Assembly (NCBI GenBank): GCA_956465555.1
Contig: OY101115.1
Span: 1,302,001-1,366,000, forward strand
Direction of reading: 5' to 3'
Source: Nitzschia sp. pyKryTriq1
Lineage: Eukaryota; Bacillariophyta; Bacillariophyceae; Bacillariales; Bacillariaceae
Length of the DNA: 64,000 bases
The notes below the pieces were generated by a model that saw only the letters and a program-made list of their open reading frames with translations, did not search any database and was not told where the DNA came from. How positions within the stretch are numbered: the stretch's first letter is position 1; each line of letters begins with the position of its first letter. This document shows, one piece after another, positions 9,535 through 19,386 of the stretch. The translations under genes and the position numbers were made by a program.

Positions 9535-12514
9535 ATGACAGCCCCGGTTCCGAGTAAATATTCCCCCGTCACGGCGGTGAAGAATAGCGCCACCTCCTCA
9601 AAGGCTGCGGTTGGCTCCTTTGCTGTGGACTCAAATTTCTTACAGAACCAGACAGTTAAGGGTACGTATTTTAATACCAGATTTCTTGATCGATCCAGAT
9701 CTTTATGTTTGCTGACTGTTTGTTTTTCGGATCTGCTTCCACCACTGCACAGTGTATGTGCGCTTTAAGCCCCAGGAAGGTGAGGACGGCGAGAACCACA
9801 AGAAATCGAAGGAGAAGAAAGTCTGGAATATTCAAAAGACTGGAATCTTTGATACTCTCGTGCAGAAGGGGTCAGTGCGAAATGTGGAAGGAAAAAATAC
9901 GTTTCATTTTGATCAGGTTTTCGACGAAGAAGCACAAACTCCACTATTGTACAAAAGTATCGCAAGATCGATGGTTCACACTGTTCTGGGTGGAAAACAT
10001 GCTACAATTTTCGCCTACGGTGAAACTGGGGCAGGGTAAGTTGAACGATTGATTTGAAGACATACCAAGAGCTATCTCGCATTAACCTTTTTTCTGTTGC
10101 TGATTTTTGTAGAAAAACATTTACAATGCAGGGAGACGGACAGGCTCAAAGTGGACAAGCGGGGATTATTCAGCTTGTTGTCTCCGACTTGTTCCGCCTT
10201 TCAAGAATGGGGGCACAAAGTTCACGAGACTTCACCATCAAAGTCTCCTACGTGGAAGTGTACAACGAACGGATCCGTGATCTGCTTTCCGATGATGTTG
10301 GCGACACAGCTTCTCAGGGTACCCCGCAGGGAGGGCCGGTAGTTCCCACGGGTGATGATATTCAAATCAGAGTGAGCGCAACTGGGGAGGTCACAATGGA
10401 TTGCGTTACAAAACAAGTTCACACTGTTGAAGATGTCCTGGAACTCCTCGTCTACGGGAATTCAAACCGTGTGGTTTCCAAGACGGACATGACGAACCAC
10501 TCATCTAGAAGTCACGCCATCCTCAGATTTACCGTCGAGAGTAACGAGAAGGGTGTGGGTGTAGGCGCAGAAGTCGTGCGTGTTGCAGATTTCAACTTGG
10601 TGGATCTGGCAGGTTCAGAAACTATGAAAGCTACTGCAAGTTCAGGAAAGCGTCAAAAGGAGGCAGCAAAAATCAATCAAAGGTACGAATCAGACGTTTA
10701 TTGTTGAAGAGAAAGTTATGTTCTTCAATATCTTACACGGTATCCACGATGACCATAGTCTCTTGTCGCTTTCCAATGTTATCAATAATTTGAGTCTTCC
10801 CGAGAAGAAGCGCCCAAAGCACATCAATTATCAGGACTCCAAATTGACGAGAATATTGCAGCCGCATTTATCAGGAAATGCTGAAATGGCAATTATCTGC
10901 TGTGCCTCTGCTTACAAAGCGTCTCTTGAAGAAGCAAGGGCGACATTCCAGTTTGGATCTCGGGCCAAACTCGTCACAGTGGCGCCAACCGTGAATGAAC
11001 TCAATGACGACTCTGCATTGGTCAAGAAGCTCCACCAAGAACTTGAATCTTTAAAGCAAGAGCTAGAACGGTATAAGAAAGAGGGTGTACCTGAAGATCA
11101 GCGCATCCGGAATGCTCCAGCTCAAATCAAGATAAAGGTCCCGGGGACTTCAGCACCTGCGGCACAGACTTCACACCTAAGTACTGGTAGCGAGGACTTC
11201 GACGACGATGACGTGTCATATGGATACGATGACATGGACGCAGGTCCGGGTCATCGTGAATTCGATTTTGTTTCCAACCAGGAAATGCCGCCACCAGAAG
11301 CAGGTCTGGATGATGAAGGAAATAAGCCTCCGGCTATGGGTGGCCGTACGTACGTCATGCCTAAGACTACTGAAATTCCAGAAGAACTGCAAAGAGATTA
11401 TGAGATGCCCAAAGACGATTTTGGAGCAGAGTCGAAACGGGAATATGTCATGCCAAAAAATCATGAGTTAAACGAGATTCCACTCGACCTTGGTAAAGAG
11501 TTCGGAGACGAGGATGAACCAGGGCGGAACCAAAGGGGGTACGATGATCAGGATAGTGCTCAAGATATGGATAGGCTTTTGTCAGGCAGAGTTGGTGAAG
11601 CCGATAGCGAAGCGGAAGAATCGGATGAAGAGCTTGATGATTTGCACAATTCAGCGGCATTCAAATTGAATTTCGATGATGAAGATGATAAGTTACAAAC
11701 AGGCACATCATATGGGTCTGAGGACGAAGCTCTATATGAGTTGGAGCGCAAGGACTCAAAATCCAAGCCACATTCGCTCGACTCAGACAAGAATGGCAGT
11801 CGGCACGATCAGACGGGCCCCACGGCGGATGAAACCATGGAAATGGATGGCCCAGAAAGAAGCTATGCCGGTCTTTCCGAGAAATTTGGCAGCGTTATGA
11901 GCAAGCCAGATACGCTACGTGGAGCATCCACGGCTGGTGGAAGATCCAAGTACGGAAGTATCGGTTCGGTGGACAATTTCAATGGACGTGGTGGACACCA
12001 AGTGTCATGGGATACCATGGATCTTAACACATTGCAAAAGGAACAAGCTGGAAGACCGCTCAAGGCGATTCAAAGCTTATACCATCGTGAAGCACCGATA
12101 CCCGAGGAAATCACAATAATGCAAGTTGCGATTTTCGAGGACAACGTGGATCACATGTGTTTGACGGACAAACTGAATGACGCAGAAGCGAGGTCGACTT
12201 TCATGCAGAGCAGATTGGAAATGGCGGATGACTTGGTTGAGGGAATTTTCAAAGATCTAGAGCGTGCTAGATTATGCATCCACGATCTCGTCTACCGCAA
12301 TTCCCAACTGTCGGCGAAGTTGAAAGAGAAGAAACGAGAAGATGTGAAGGAAGAATACCAAGAGACCGAAGTGGTGGTAGAACAGTACTGGTTGTTGAAA
12401 GGAGCGATGTACGTTGGACTATTCTTCTTCTTTTCTGGTGGATATGAATTCTTTATGGCTTCTGTGTTCCTGGTGTGGTTGATATTGGAGATAAATTTGG
12501 GGTCGTTGACCTAG
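9535..12514 (+). CDS. Kinesin motor protein with C-terminal hydrophobic segment
   Basis: Exons 9535-9661, 9753-10035, 10113-10682 and 10759-12514 join in frame to give about 911 residues. The N-terminal motor domain is complete: P-loop GETGAGKTFTMQ (split by intron 2), switch I NHSSRSHAI, switch II LVDLAGSE, the INQSLLSLSNVI segment (restored by splicing intron 3) and HINYQDSKLTRILQ. A short coiled coil follows (KKLHQELESLKQELERYKKE). The middle is long, acidic and disordered, with three spaced Y-x-M-P-K motifs. The C-terminus has a predicted coiled or helical region and then about 35 strongly hydrophobic residues (AMYVGLFFFF, ASVFLVWLILEI) ending four residues later. Motor function along microtubules is certain from the domain; membrane anchoring of the tail is inferred. 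I do not assign a kinesin subfamily. Confidence 0.9.
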
Positions 12515-12575
12515 AACAGGGTAGCTACAAAGTATTAGCAGGGTGCAATTCTTTCTCTTTAATCTTTCTGTAGAT

Positions 12576-13643
12576 TTATTGTGGATGTACTTGAAGTCGT
12601 ATCGGGATTTCGGATATTGTCGCTGGGCTGCCTTTTAGATCGATGCCCTCTTCGTCCAAGGCATCTTGAGCATCACGCAATACGTCGGGGAGATGAGTCT
12701 CTAGCATGGCCATCATGTCTGGGGGCAACGGGCTGGAAACAGAAATCCCTTTTGGACACGCAGGGTTTGGAGGTATGTCCAATTTGATAAGGTGCAAACA
12801 AGTTCGTTCCGGCAACATGCCCCGTTCGTTACGCCAACCACGGTTGACTCGATTGTCGCCGTGCGTTGTATCTCCAAGGATAGGATGCGACAAGCCATTC
12901 AGGTGCCTTCGTATCTGATGCCATCGCCCCGTATCGGGTCTAGCTAGTACCAGCGATGCTCTGGGACGATCGATAGCTCCACTTCCGTTGTCCTGGCCCG
13001 CAAGAAAACGAAAGTGGGTAGTTGCATTGTTAAGTTTGCCCGATTCGTCCTTGATGGGTCGATCGACAGTGAACCACCCTTGTTTTCGAAAGTCCGTTTC
13101 CTTGAGTATCCCTTCCCCTCGTACCAAGGCAATATACGTCTTCTGGCTTGATGTTCCCGCCATGGCTTGTTGAAGAGTAGCCGTGGCGCTCATCTTGTTG
13201 TTGTCAGAAGCCGCTTTTGTCAGTAACAAGCAGCCGCTAGCTCCTCGATCCAGTCGATGAACCAGATTGACTCGTTCTCCGATCGCCTCTCGGGTTCGTT
13301 GCAGCATGGGGACTTGTGGCACCTGTTTTGACGATCGCGATCCACTCCAGTCACTATGATGGCAAACGACCGAAGGGGGTTTGTAGACGACTACATGATG
13401 CTCCCCCTCTTCCAAGACAGTGACGGTTCCATTGAATACAAAGGATCCTTCGGCAGCCGCAATAGGAGAAGTAGACAGGTAGCACTCGAAGGCAGTTCTT
13501 CTGCTGTTATAGGTAGTACTGGAGCTTGGAACAATACTACTTCGCACCAATACTGCTGTGGATGAAAATGCCCAACCACCAATCAAGCACGACAATAGCA
13601 TTACCATCATCGTCGTCATCGCCCAAAGAGGCATTCGTGCCAT
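12576..13643 (-). CDS. RluA/TruC-like pseudouridine synthase, probably plastid-targeted
   Basis: Single exon, 355 residues. It should isomerise uridine to pseudouridine in an RNA. The N-terminus is a hydrophobic leader (MMVMLLSCLIGGWAFSSTAV). The G-W-A-F-S site resembles the A-x-A-F cleavage motif of diatom bipartite plastid presequences, so plastid location is inferred. The domain begins near VVVYKPPSVVCHH, with the catalytic aspartate in the motif HRLDRGASGCLLL. The C-terminal block RRHLNGLSHPILGDTTHGD and the R-T-C-L-H-L segment are closest to bacterial TruC, which modifies U65 of tRNA, so tRNA is the best guess for substrate. It is convergent with the kinesin gene, 61 bp apart. Confidence 0.82.
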   Translation of the reverse strand: MARMPLWAMTTMMVMLLSCLIGGWAFSSTAVLVRSSIVPSSSTTYNSRRTAFECYLSTSPIAAAEGSFVFNGTVTVLEEGEHHVVVYKPPSVVCHHSDWSGSRSSKQVPQVPMLQRTREAIGERVNLVHRLDRGASGCLLLTKAASDNNKMSATATLQQAMAGTSSQKTYIALVRGEGILKETDFRKQGWFTVDRPIKDESGKLNNATTHFRFLAGQDNGSGAIDRPRASLVLARPDTGRWHQIRRHLNGLSHPILGDTTHGDNRVNRGWRNERGMLPERTCLHLIKLDIPPNPACPKGISVSSPLPPDMMAMLETHLPDVLRDAQDALDEEGIDLKGSPATISEIPIRLQVHPQ

Positions 13644-14287
13644 CCTCTCCTTTGATAAAAGTAATTGATTGATGATTCTTTATCAATTCAATTCAATTCA
13701 ATTCAATGATTGAACATGGATGGGGTGGATGAGATGCGGATGGTTGTTGATGATGGTTTTGTGAGATGGGTGATGGGTCTCACGATGAACGACGCGACAC
13801 TTGGAATTTTGGATTTTGACAGAGGATCCAACTAAATTACAGGTATGGAGTTTTAGACAGTCAAAGTAGTCGATTACGTCAGAATCAAAATCGAACAATG
13901 AAGAACACACAAAATGCTACCTCTTGCGCGGTCGACTACCAGGTACATGCTCGTCGAGAGCTGAATCCAGAAAAAGAAAGACAGCGCAGCAGGCGACGCG
14001 ATGTCAGATGAGGGAAAGATCACAGCTCTCAATTCAATTCAATTCATGTCAATATCTCTAGTAGTCTAGCAAGTACGGAGGCTTGATGCCAACGTCTGCC
14101 TATAGAGAAAAATATTAGAAGCGCATAAGAGACAAATCCACGGGATCAGTTGTCTCGCCCGTCTATTGTCACTTTGTACCTGGTACAAAAGAGAGAAAAA
14201 AGGACAATTGGCCACCTATTACTGCGCCCCTCTCCTGAAAGCTGTCACATTCCTACCGATACCGGTACAACATACGATCAATCAAGA
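13644..14287. other. Divergent intergenic region with AATTC microsatellites
   Basis: Divergent promoter region between the TruC-like gene and the methyltransferase-like gene. It has two short (AATTC)n tracts, at about 13685-13706 and 14031-14044, and a TACCGGTA palindrome at 14260-14267, close to the downstream start. No coding sequence is supported. Confidence 0.6.
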
Positions 14288-15452
14288 ATGACGCCATCGT
14301 TAGCAAGACATTTGACGAGGTTTCGGAGTAGTCGACGCCATTGGTTCTCGGTGGATACAAGTACATCCAGTGCGTTTGATCGGGACTTGAAATTCAAGCA
14401 ACGAGATAACGCCGCCCGGGCACATTTGGCGTGGAGAGATGGAAAGGATGTGGTGGACTACAACTACTTTCGAAAGGAGATGGCGTACAGATTGGTCGAC
14501 CGACTGGACGATATCAAACGCGACGAGGGCTTCCCCTTGGCTCTGGACATTGGCGCGGGTCCGGGATATATTCATCAAGCAATTTGTTCGGACGATGCTT
14601 TCGTGGGCGAAGGCGGGATCGGCGGAGTCCGAAAACTAGTCCAAATTGATTCGAGTGATGCTTTGCTCCATAGAGACGAGTACGATCAGGTCAAGGGCAG
14701 CCACAGATGTGACACGTATCGATTACAGGCCGACGAAGAAGGAAGACTGCCCTTTCCAGATGGCACGTTTGATTTAGTTCTTAGCAGTCAGGCAATGCAT
14801 TGGATCAATGACCTCCCTGGTCTCTTTAAAGAAGTCAAGGTATGTGTTTTTCTCGGATGATTCTTCCGATGAGATACCAATTTTTGTTGTGGCCTCAACT
14901 AAGATGAAACCCAACATTGTTATGTTACAGAGAGTTTTGAAACCCGATGGATGCTTCATGTTCAGTATGATTGGAGGCACAACGCTCCCAGAACTTAGGG
15001 TATCGATGGTATTAGCCGAGATGGAGAGAGAAGGTGGTGTCGGGGCTCATGTCGGTCCGTTTGTGGAATTATCCGATGTCGGTTCATTGCTACAGAGTGC
15101 TGGATTTTCTCTTCCGACAATTGACGTTGACACGGTTCGAATCTCGTATCCGAATGCTCTGGTGTTGATGGAACATTTGCAACGGATGGGAGAGGGAAAT
15201 GCTTCGCTGCGTCGGAGGGAACACACTGGAAAGGATGTCTTCTTGGCGGCAGCCTGTATCTACGACGAGATGTTTCCCCTAGAGACCGACGAACCAGGTG
15301 CCGAAAAAGACGTGGAGGCGTCGGCGCAAGTGATTTTTGCCATTGGATGGACACCGCACGTTTCACAGCAAAAGCCACTGGAGCGAGGTTCTGCAACACA
15401 TAGAATGACCGAAGTCGGCGTGACAAAACACAAGGGCGGCGGTAGCAGCTAA
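14288..15452 (+). CDS. NDUFAF5: NDUFAF5-like complex I assembly factor
   Basis: Exons 14288-14839 and 14931-15452 (intron 91 bp) give 357 residues. The ATG at 14288 begins an Arg/Ser/Thr-rich leader (SLARHLTRFRSSRRHW) typical of mitochondrial import. The SAM-binding fold follows: LALDIGAGPGYIHQ (motif I), then LPFPDGTFDLVLSSQAMHWI. Downstream of the intron, LKPDGCFMFSMIGG, LPELR, AEMEREGG and the end block SAQVIFAIGW with ERGSAT match NDUFAF5 throughout, which separates it from generic methyltransferases. In animals NDUFAF5 hydroxylates an arginine of complex I subunit NDUFS7 during early assembly; the same mitochondrial role is inferred here. Confidence 0.9.
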
Positions 15453-16060
15453 TAGTAGCAGTACATACTTGCAATACAGTGTACCTTCAGGACGAGGGCA
15501 AACCGATTTTTGTCACCTGCATTGCACAAATCTACCGCACTATCAGTAGGAGACTCTCCTAGCTAGAGAGAGAACGAGAGGTACTTCTCTCTATGGACTC
15601 TGTACCGGTACGTAGTCTATGGTGTAGAACGTAGAGAGAGAAAACGAAATTTCTACTAGAGTAGTAGTAGAGTTTGCCTCTTGAACTCGGACTCTCCGTA
15701 GTACACAGGTTTTTCCTGTGGTCGACTTAGTCGAACTCCCTGCTGTCGGCTCTCCGTCCATCCATCCGTCAACACCCGACGGCCGACCCGGGACAGGACC
15801 CGGGGATGATGATAAAAATATGACTCAATTGACCTCTGAGCGCGCATTTCTACGCGGTGATCCGCCTTCGTTGTTTTCGCGCTTCTCTCTCCACCCGTCG
15901 TTTTTGGTTCTTGATTTTTGTCATCTTGTTTCTTTTTTGTTGATGGGTCGATGATAGAGAAAGAGGCAAATCCCTACCGTAAAGCATTCTTCTCTCAAGC
16001 CGTTGACTTTCACTCACATTCTTTAGACGACTAGCAAATAGTGTCAAGGGAAGCTTCACG
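15453..16060. other. Intergenic region, repeat-rich
   Basis: About 600 bp between two same-strand genes. It contains GAGAGA and TAGTAG runs around 15560-15670 and a TACCGGTA palindrome at 15603-15610. No gene seen. Confidence 0.5.
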
Positions 16061-17470
16061 ATGATAGATCACATGAAGATTTGCCGCCTGATTCTGATCG
16101 GCCTGGGTCTTTTCGAATTCAGTTCTGTTGCCGTTGGACTGCTACAGAAATTACCATTCCACTCACAAATACAGACATCGGGCAATGGGAAAGTAGATCA
16201 TACCAGTGTAAGAGTAATTACTGATGTCGATGAACATAACTTGGCGGAAGATGACAGTGAAGAAGTTCCGCTGCCAGAGATCAAGTCCCAATTTTGCATA
16301 ACGGGTATTTCACCTCCCAAGGAGACTCCACTGAACGAAGCCGTGTCTCGGATCGCAGAGATCTCACTGGAAGAAGCCAATGAGCTTGTGAAATTGGGCG
16401 CTGTGTGGGCAAGAATGGAGACTTTGACCGAAGACGACATTTTGGCTCAGTATGATAGTAGCTTTGGAGACGAGGAGTTGTACGCCGACTTGCCAAAGGG
16501 GTGGTTCGGGGCAGACGAAGATGAGGAAAACGAAGAAGAGGCGGATTTGGAGGAATATATCGCCAAGATGGAAGCTCAGCGCTTTCGTAGAATTCTCTCG
16601 CCTACACTGGTTCAGCCGGGAACTGACCTGCGAATATATCCAAACCCACGACGCTTCCCCGCTTGCTACAGCATCGACAAATCCAGCCTCATCTACCAAG
16701 ACACAACCTTTATTGTCGTCGACAAGCCACCATTGCTTCCAACTCAACCTGACGCCAGCAATTACTATGAGAATTGCCCTGGTTGTGTTCAAGATATCCT
16801 CGGACCTTTTCAGGACATTCAAGGCAACACTATTCGACGCCCATTGATTTGCCACCGAGTCGATTCAACTGTCGGTGGATGTGTTGTGCTTAGCAAAGAT
16901 AGGAATGGACAACGCGTCTTTCAAACGTATCAAAGGGAGCGGAAGGTCAAGAAGGTTTATTTGGCTGTGACTAATGAACCCGTGCCCATAGGAATGCATC
17001 TGCACTGGATGTGGTCGCCACAGACTGCTCGGGGCAACGCTGGAGGGCCACCATGTCAACTGATTAGTCACGAAGCCCCAGAATCGCGAAGAAAGGCACG
17101 TCAATTTTGGACCCGATGTATCCTGGAAGTGACCAAGTGCGAACCAATCAAGATTGAAAAGACTTCCCACTATGATCCTGAGGACAAACCTCACTATCAA
17201 AGCACAGTTCGACTTGTTACGGGTCGAAAGCATCAAGTTCGAGCCCAACTCGCCAGTCTTGGCGCACCCATTATCTGCGACACTCTATACACACCATTAG
17301 CAGGCCTAACGCTGGGTAGCCTTGACACTGACGAAGACGCCTTGGAAGAGGGAATCGCCCAGTGCAAAGTTCCCACCCAACCCATCGGCCTACAAGCACA
17401 CGCAATCCTTTTTGGTGGGATTAAAGCCAGAGCAAGGGAACCGTGGTGGGGATCTAAGGTAGAGAACTAG
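16061..17470 (+). CDS. RluA-family pseudouridine synthase, second copy type
   Basis: Single exon, 469 residues; an alternative ATG lies four codons in. A hydrophobic N-terminus (ICRLILIGLGLFEFSSVAVG) suggests a signal peptide or organellar leader. About 170 acidic residues precede the catalytic domain. The domain starts at TTFIVVDKPPLLPTQP; the catalytic aspartate is in ICHRVDSTVGGCVVLSK, and the substrate-loop end is STVRLVTGRKHQVRAQL with a following GAPIICDTLY block. This divergent RluA type (HRVD rather than HRLD) is clearly different from the one at 12.6-13.6 kb, so the two are not a recent duplication. The target RNA cannot be told from the sequence. Confidence 0.85.
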   Translation: MIDHMKICRLILIGLGLFEFSSVAVGLLQKLPFHSQIQTSGNGKVDHTSVRVITDVDEHNLAEDDSEEVPLPEIKSQFCITGISPPKETPLNEAVSRIAEISLEEANELVKLGAVWARMETLTEDDILAQYDSSFGDEELYADLPKGWFGADEDEENEEEADLEEYIAKMEAQRFRRILSPTLVQPGTDLRIYPNPRRFPACYSIDKSSLIYQDTTFIVVDKPPLLPTQPDASNYYENCPGCVQDILGPFQDIQGNTIRRPLICHRVDSTVGGCVVLSKDRNGQRVFQTYQRERKVKKVYLAVTNEPVPIGMHLHWMWSPQTARGNAGGPPCQLISHEAPESRRKARQFWTRCILEVTKCEPIKIEKTSHYDPEDKPHYQSTVRLVTGRKHQVRAQLASLGAPIICDTLYTPLAGLTLGSLDTDEDALEEGIAQCKVPTQPIGLQAHAILFGGIKARAREPWWGSKVEN

Positions 17471-17691
17471 AAGGCAATTTATATCTTTCGTTAGATTGCT
17501 GTCTCCCGCTGTGCCTTTTTCGGGTTCTAGTGCGGAGATTCAAGAGGTTGATCTTGTCTCGTGGATTCTTCGACGTGCCGTATAGCCAGGGGAGTTCCAC
17601 GTGGTGGCTGGACGGAGGCGTGCCTTGATGGATTGCACGATCGTCAGCTCTTGCATAGTGAAATGAGTAAATACCAGGACATTCACTTTGC

Positions 17692-18183
17692 TCATCGGAT
17701 CCCGCCAAGGTCAGCATTTGTCTTCACCGCAGTTTGCATAAAATCCTCCAGAAACTCCGTCATATCTTCGTAGCTTAATCCCTTAATTTGGGTTGTCAAA
17801 GACAAACTGATCTCGTCACCTTCCATACGTAGACGACACCCCAGTTTGCCTAGACTCATATCCGTGAGATTAGCCGCTGCGACCCTCTTGTGGACCTTTG
17901 AGATACCTCTTGCAGAATCCAAGTCAAAGATCATAGTTTGGAAATGTAGTAGCCCAGCGCCGTCGTCCGGGACTCCAATAATGATGAGGAACTTTTTGAA
18001 GGGGATGTAACAGAATCCATATGCATCGAGGGAAAGGTCAAGATTGGCCTCCTTTCCTATTCTTTTCAAGTACTTGCTGATGGTGTTCCGGTGGCGCTTC
18101 AAAGTGGAGTCACCTGTTGCCCAGTCGTCCGAGACTTGCCTTCTCGTTAGACTCGTCCGGGTGGTAGGTGGTTTGTTTCCCAT
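17692..18183 (-). CDS. Small CesT/Tir-chaperone-like fold protein
   Basis: Single exon, 163 residues. From about residue 40 the sequence follows the pattern of CesT-type (YbjN/type III secretion chaperone-like) domains: a helix (ISKYLKRIGKEANL), a glycine-containing strand pair (LDAYGFCYIPFKKFLIIIGVPDD), LLHFQTMIFDL, an N-x-x-D-M-S-L-G-K-L-G-C-R-L strand, EISLSLTTQI, and a final helix EDMTEFLEDFMQTA. There are no membrane segments and no targeting leader. The fold call is by pattern recognition only. If right, the protein is a small dimeric binding module of unknown partner; a secretion function should not be assumed in a eukaryote. Confidence 0.55.
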   Translation of the reverse strand: MGNKPPTTRTSLTRRQVSDDWATGDSTLKRHRNTISKYLKRIGKEANLDLSLDAYGFCYIPFKKFLIIIGVPDDGAGLLHFQTMIFDLDSARGISKVHKRVAAANLTDMSLGKLGCRLRMEGDEISLSLTTQIKGLSYEDMTEFLEDFMQTAVKTNADLGGIR

Positions 18184-18682
18184 TTTTCAGTAGTATCCTG
18201 TGTTTGAGAGATTGTGATGTGGAAATGGAATGAGATGTTTGGTGACACCGTTCAGAAATTTGTCGCGGCTATCATCAACATCGACGGGTTCCCTTCTTGT
18301 TGTGAAGCTTTGCATCCGCCATGGGCTCAGCCGATGTTTGTTCTTGTACCAGGTGGTATCATCCCAGTGAGAAACTTCACAGAACATACTTTTCATGCTG
18401 TATCGGAAGTACTGTACATCGTGCGAACCGGTTCGCGGTTTGGTTTCTTGGGATCACAAAAGAGCAATCAGCGGGTTCATGGCGGGAATCACTTTTCCTA
18501 CTGCAATCTCCGCACAAAAACTACGGACTGTCGGTGCTTTGGTTGTGATCGTGCTTCTGGCGGCCGTCATCTAACTAGCTGGCTCGGCTGGCGCGAAGGC
18601 GCCGGGACGAAAGTTTTGTAGTGCATGCTATCAAACAATGCAAAAATTGAGCACATGATCGAAATAGTGTTTCTATGACCAT
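18184..18682. other. Intergenic stretch without supported gene
   Basis: About 500 bp. Open frames cross it on the plus strand, but they show no domain, no good start context and an erratic residue pattern. Confidence 0.45.
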
Positions 18683-19234
18683 GTGACAATTTTTTCGTTT
18701 GCCCAAGTGCAAAAGCGTCTTGTTCAATTCTTGTCACTGGCTGTGTTGCCAGAAAGTCCCCCAATCTATAGTTTGGAGAATCATAGTGTGATAACTACAA
18801 TCAATTCACTTCTCCTCTTCGTTGCTCTTGGGAGCGACCTTTACTGCCAAGGATGCGGGAAAAGCTTCCTGACCATGCCGAAAAAATGCAGTGAACCAAA
18901 GGGAGTGTTTGGTGTTTGGGCTGCTCGCCTCGTCTGCGCTAATTGTAACAATCACACCAAATCGCCGTTTATGATGTGCAGAATATGCACTCGCGCTCTG
19001 TTCAAGAAAGAGTCACAACGATTGTTGCACAGGTTGTCTGACGCTGGGATCTGCGACGACACACATATAAGTCTGCGCATATTCGTGCAGTTGGGGTTCC
19101 CCGCTTTTCTCCAAACACAAGACGAGGATATACAACACGATGATGAGAGATCACACAGTTATGATGATGACGACGATCAAGACGATCCTTGCTCTCTCAG
19201 GTTGGCCCAAAACCAGGATGAACTGTTGCTTTGA
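18683..19234 (+). CDS. Hypothetical cysteine-rich, possibly zinc-binding protein
   Basis: Open frame of 183 codons. The middle contains paired cysteines: YCQGCGKSF, VCANCNNH and MCRICTRALF, spaced about 35 and 15 residues apart, the layout of a small treble-clef or zinc-ribbon domain. The region before it is weakly hydrophobic and may be non-coding or intronic, so the true start could lie further in or on another exon. The last 40 residues are Asp-rich and end in a stop 150 bp from the convergent RRM gene. No family is recognised. A decayed gene is also possible. Confidence 0.4.
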   Translation: MTIFSFAQVQKRLVQFLSLAVLPESPPIYSLENHSVITTINSLLLFVALGSDLYCQGCGKSFLTMPKKCSEPKGVFGVWAARLVCANCNNHTKSPFMMCRICTRALFKKESQRLLHRLSDAGICDDTHISLRIFVQLGFPAFLQTQDEDIQHDDERSHSYDDDDDQDDPCSLRLAQNQDELLL

Positions 19235-19386
19235 CTACAGTTTCAGCAACTAGGGTACTGCCACGCGAAGGATTGCTGCCTATCTGTAGCAATGTATTAC
19301 CACCGAGAATAGTAGAAAGTCGACATCGTGGTGTTCTGGCTCATTTACGCAGGAAAGTCTTGAGAAACGACTCCATTACATGTGAA

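Noticed and set aside
15131-15145. tRNA T-loop-like string GGTTCGAATC
   Set aside because: Lies inside the NDUFAF5-like coding exon and has no flanking cloverleaf stems.
12576-17470. Two pseudouridine synthases as a tandem duplication
   Set aside because: They differ in strand, length, active-site motif (HRLD against HRVD) and flanking domains, so recent duplication is not supported.
17692-18183. Idea that the CesT-like gene indicates a bacterial secretion locus
   Set aside because: Neighbours are eukaryotic genes with no secretion genes; only the fold resemblance is kept.
18214-18621. 135-codon plus-strand frame downstream of the CesT-like gene
   Set aside because: No domain, no leader and erratic composition; most probably chance.
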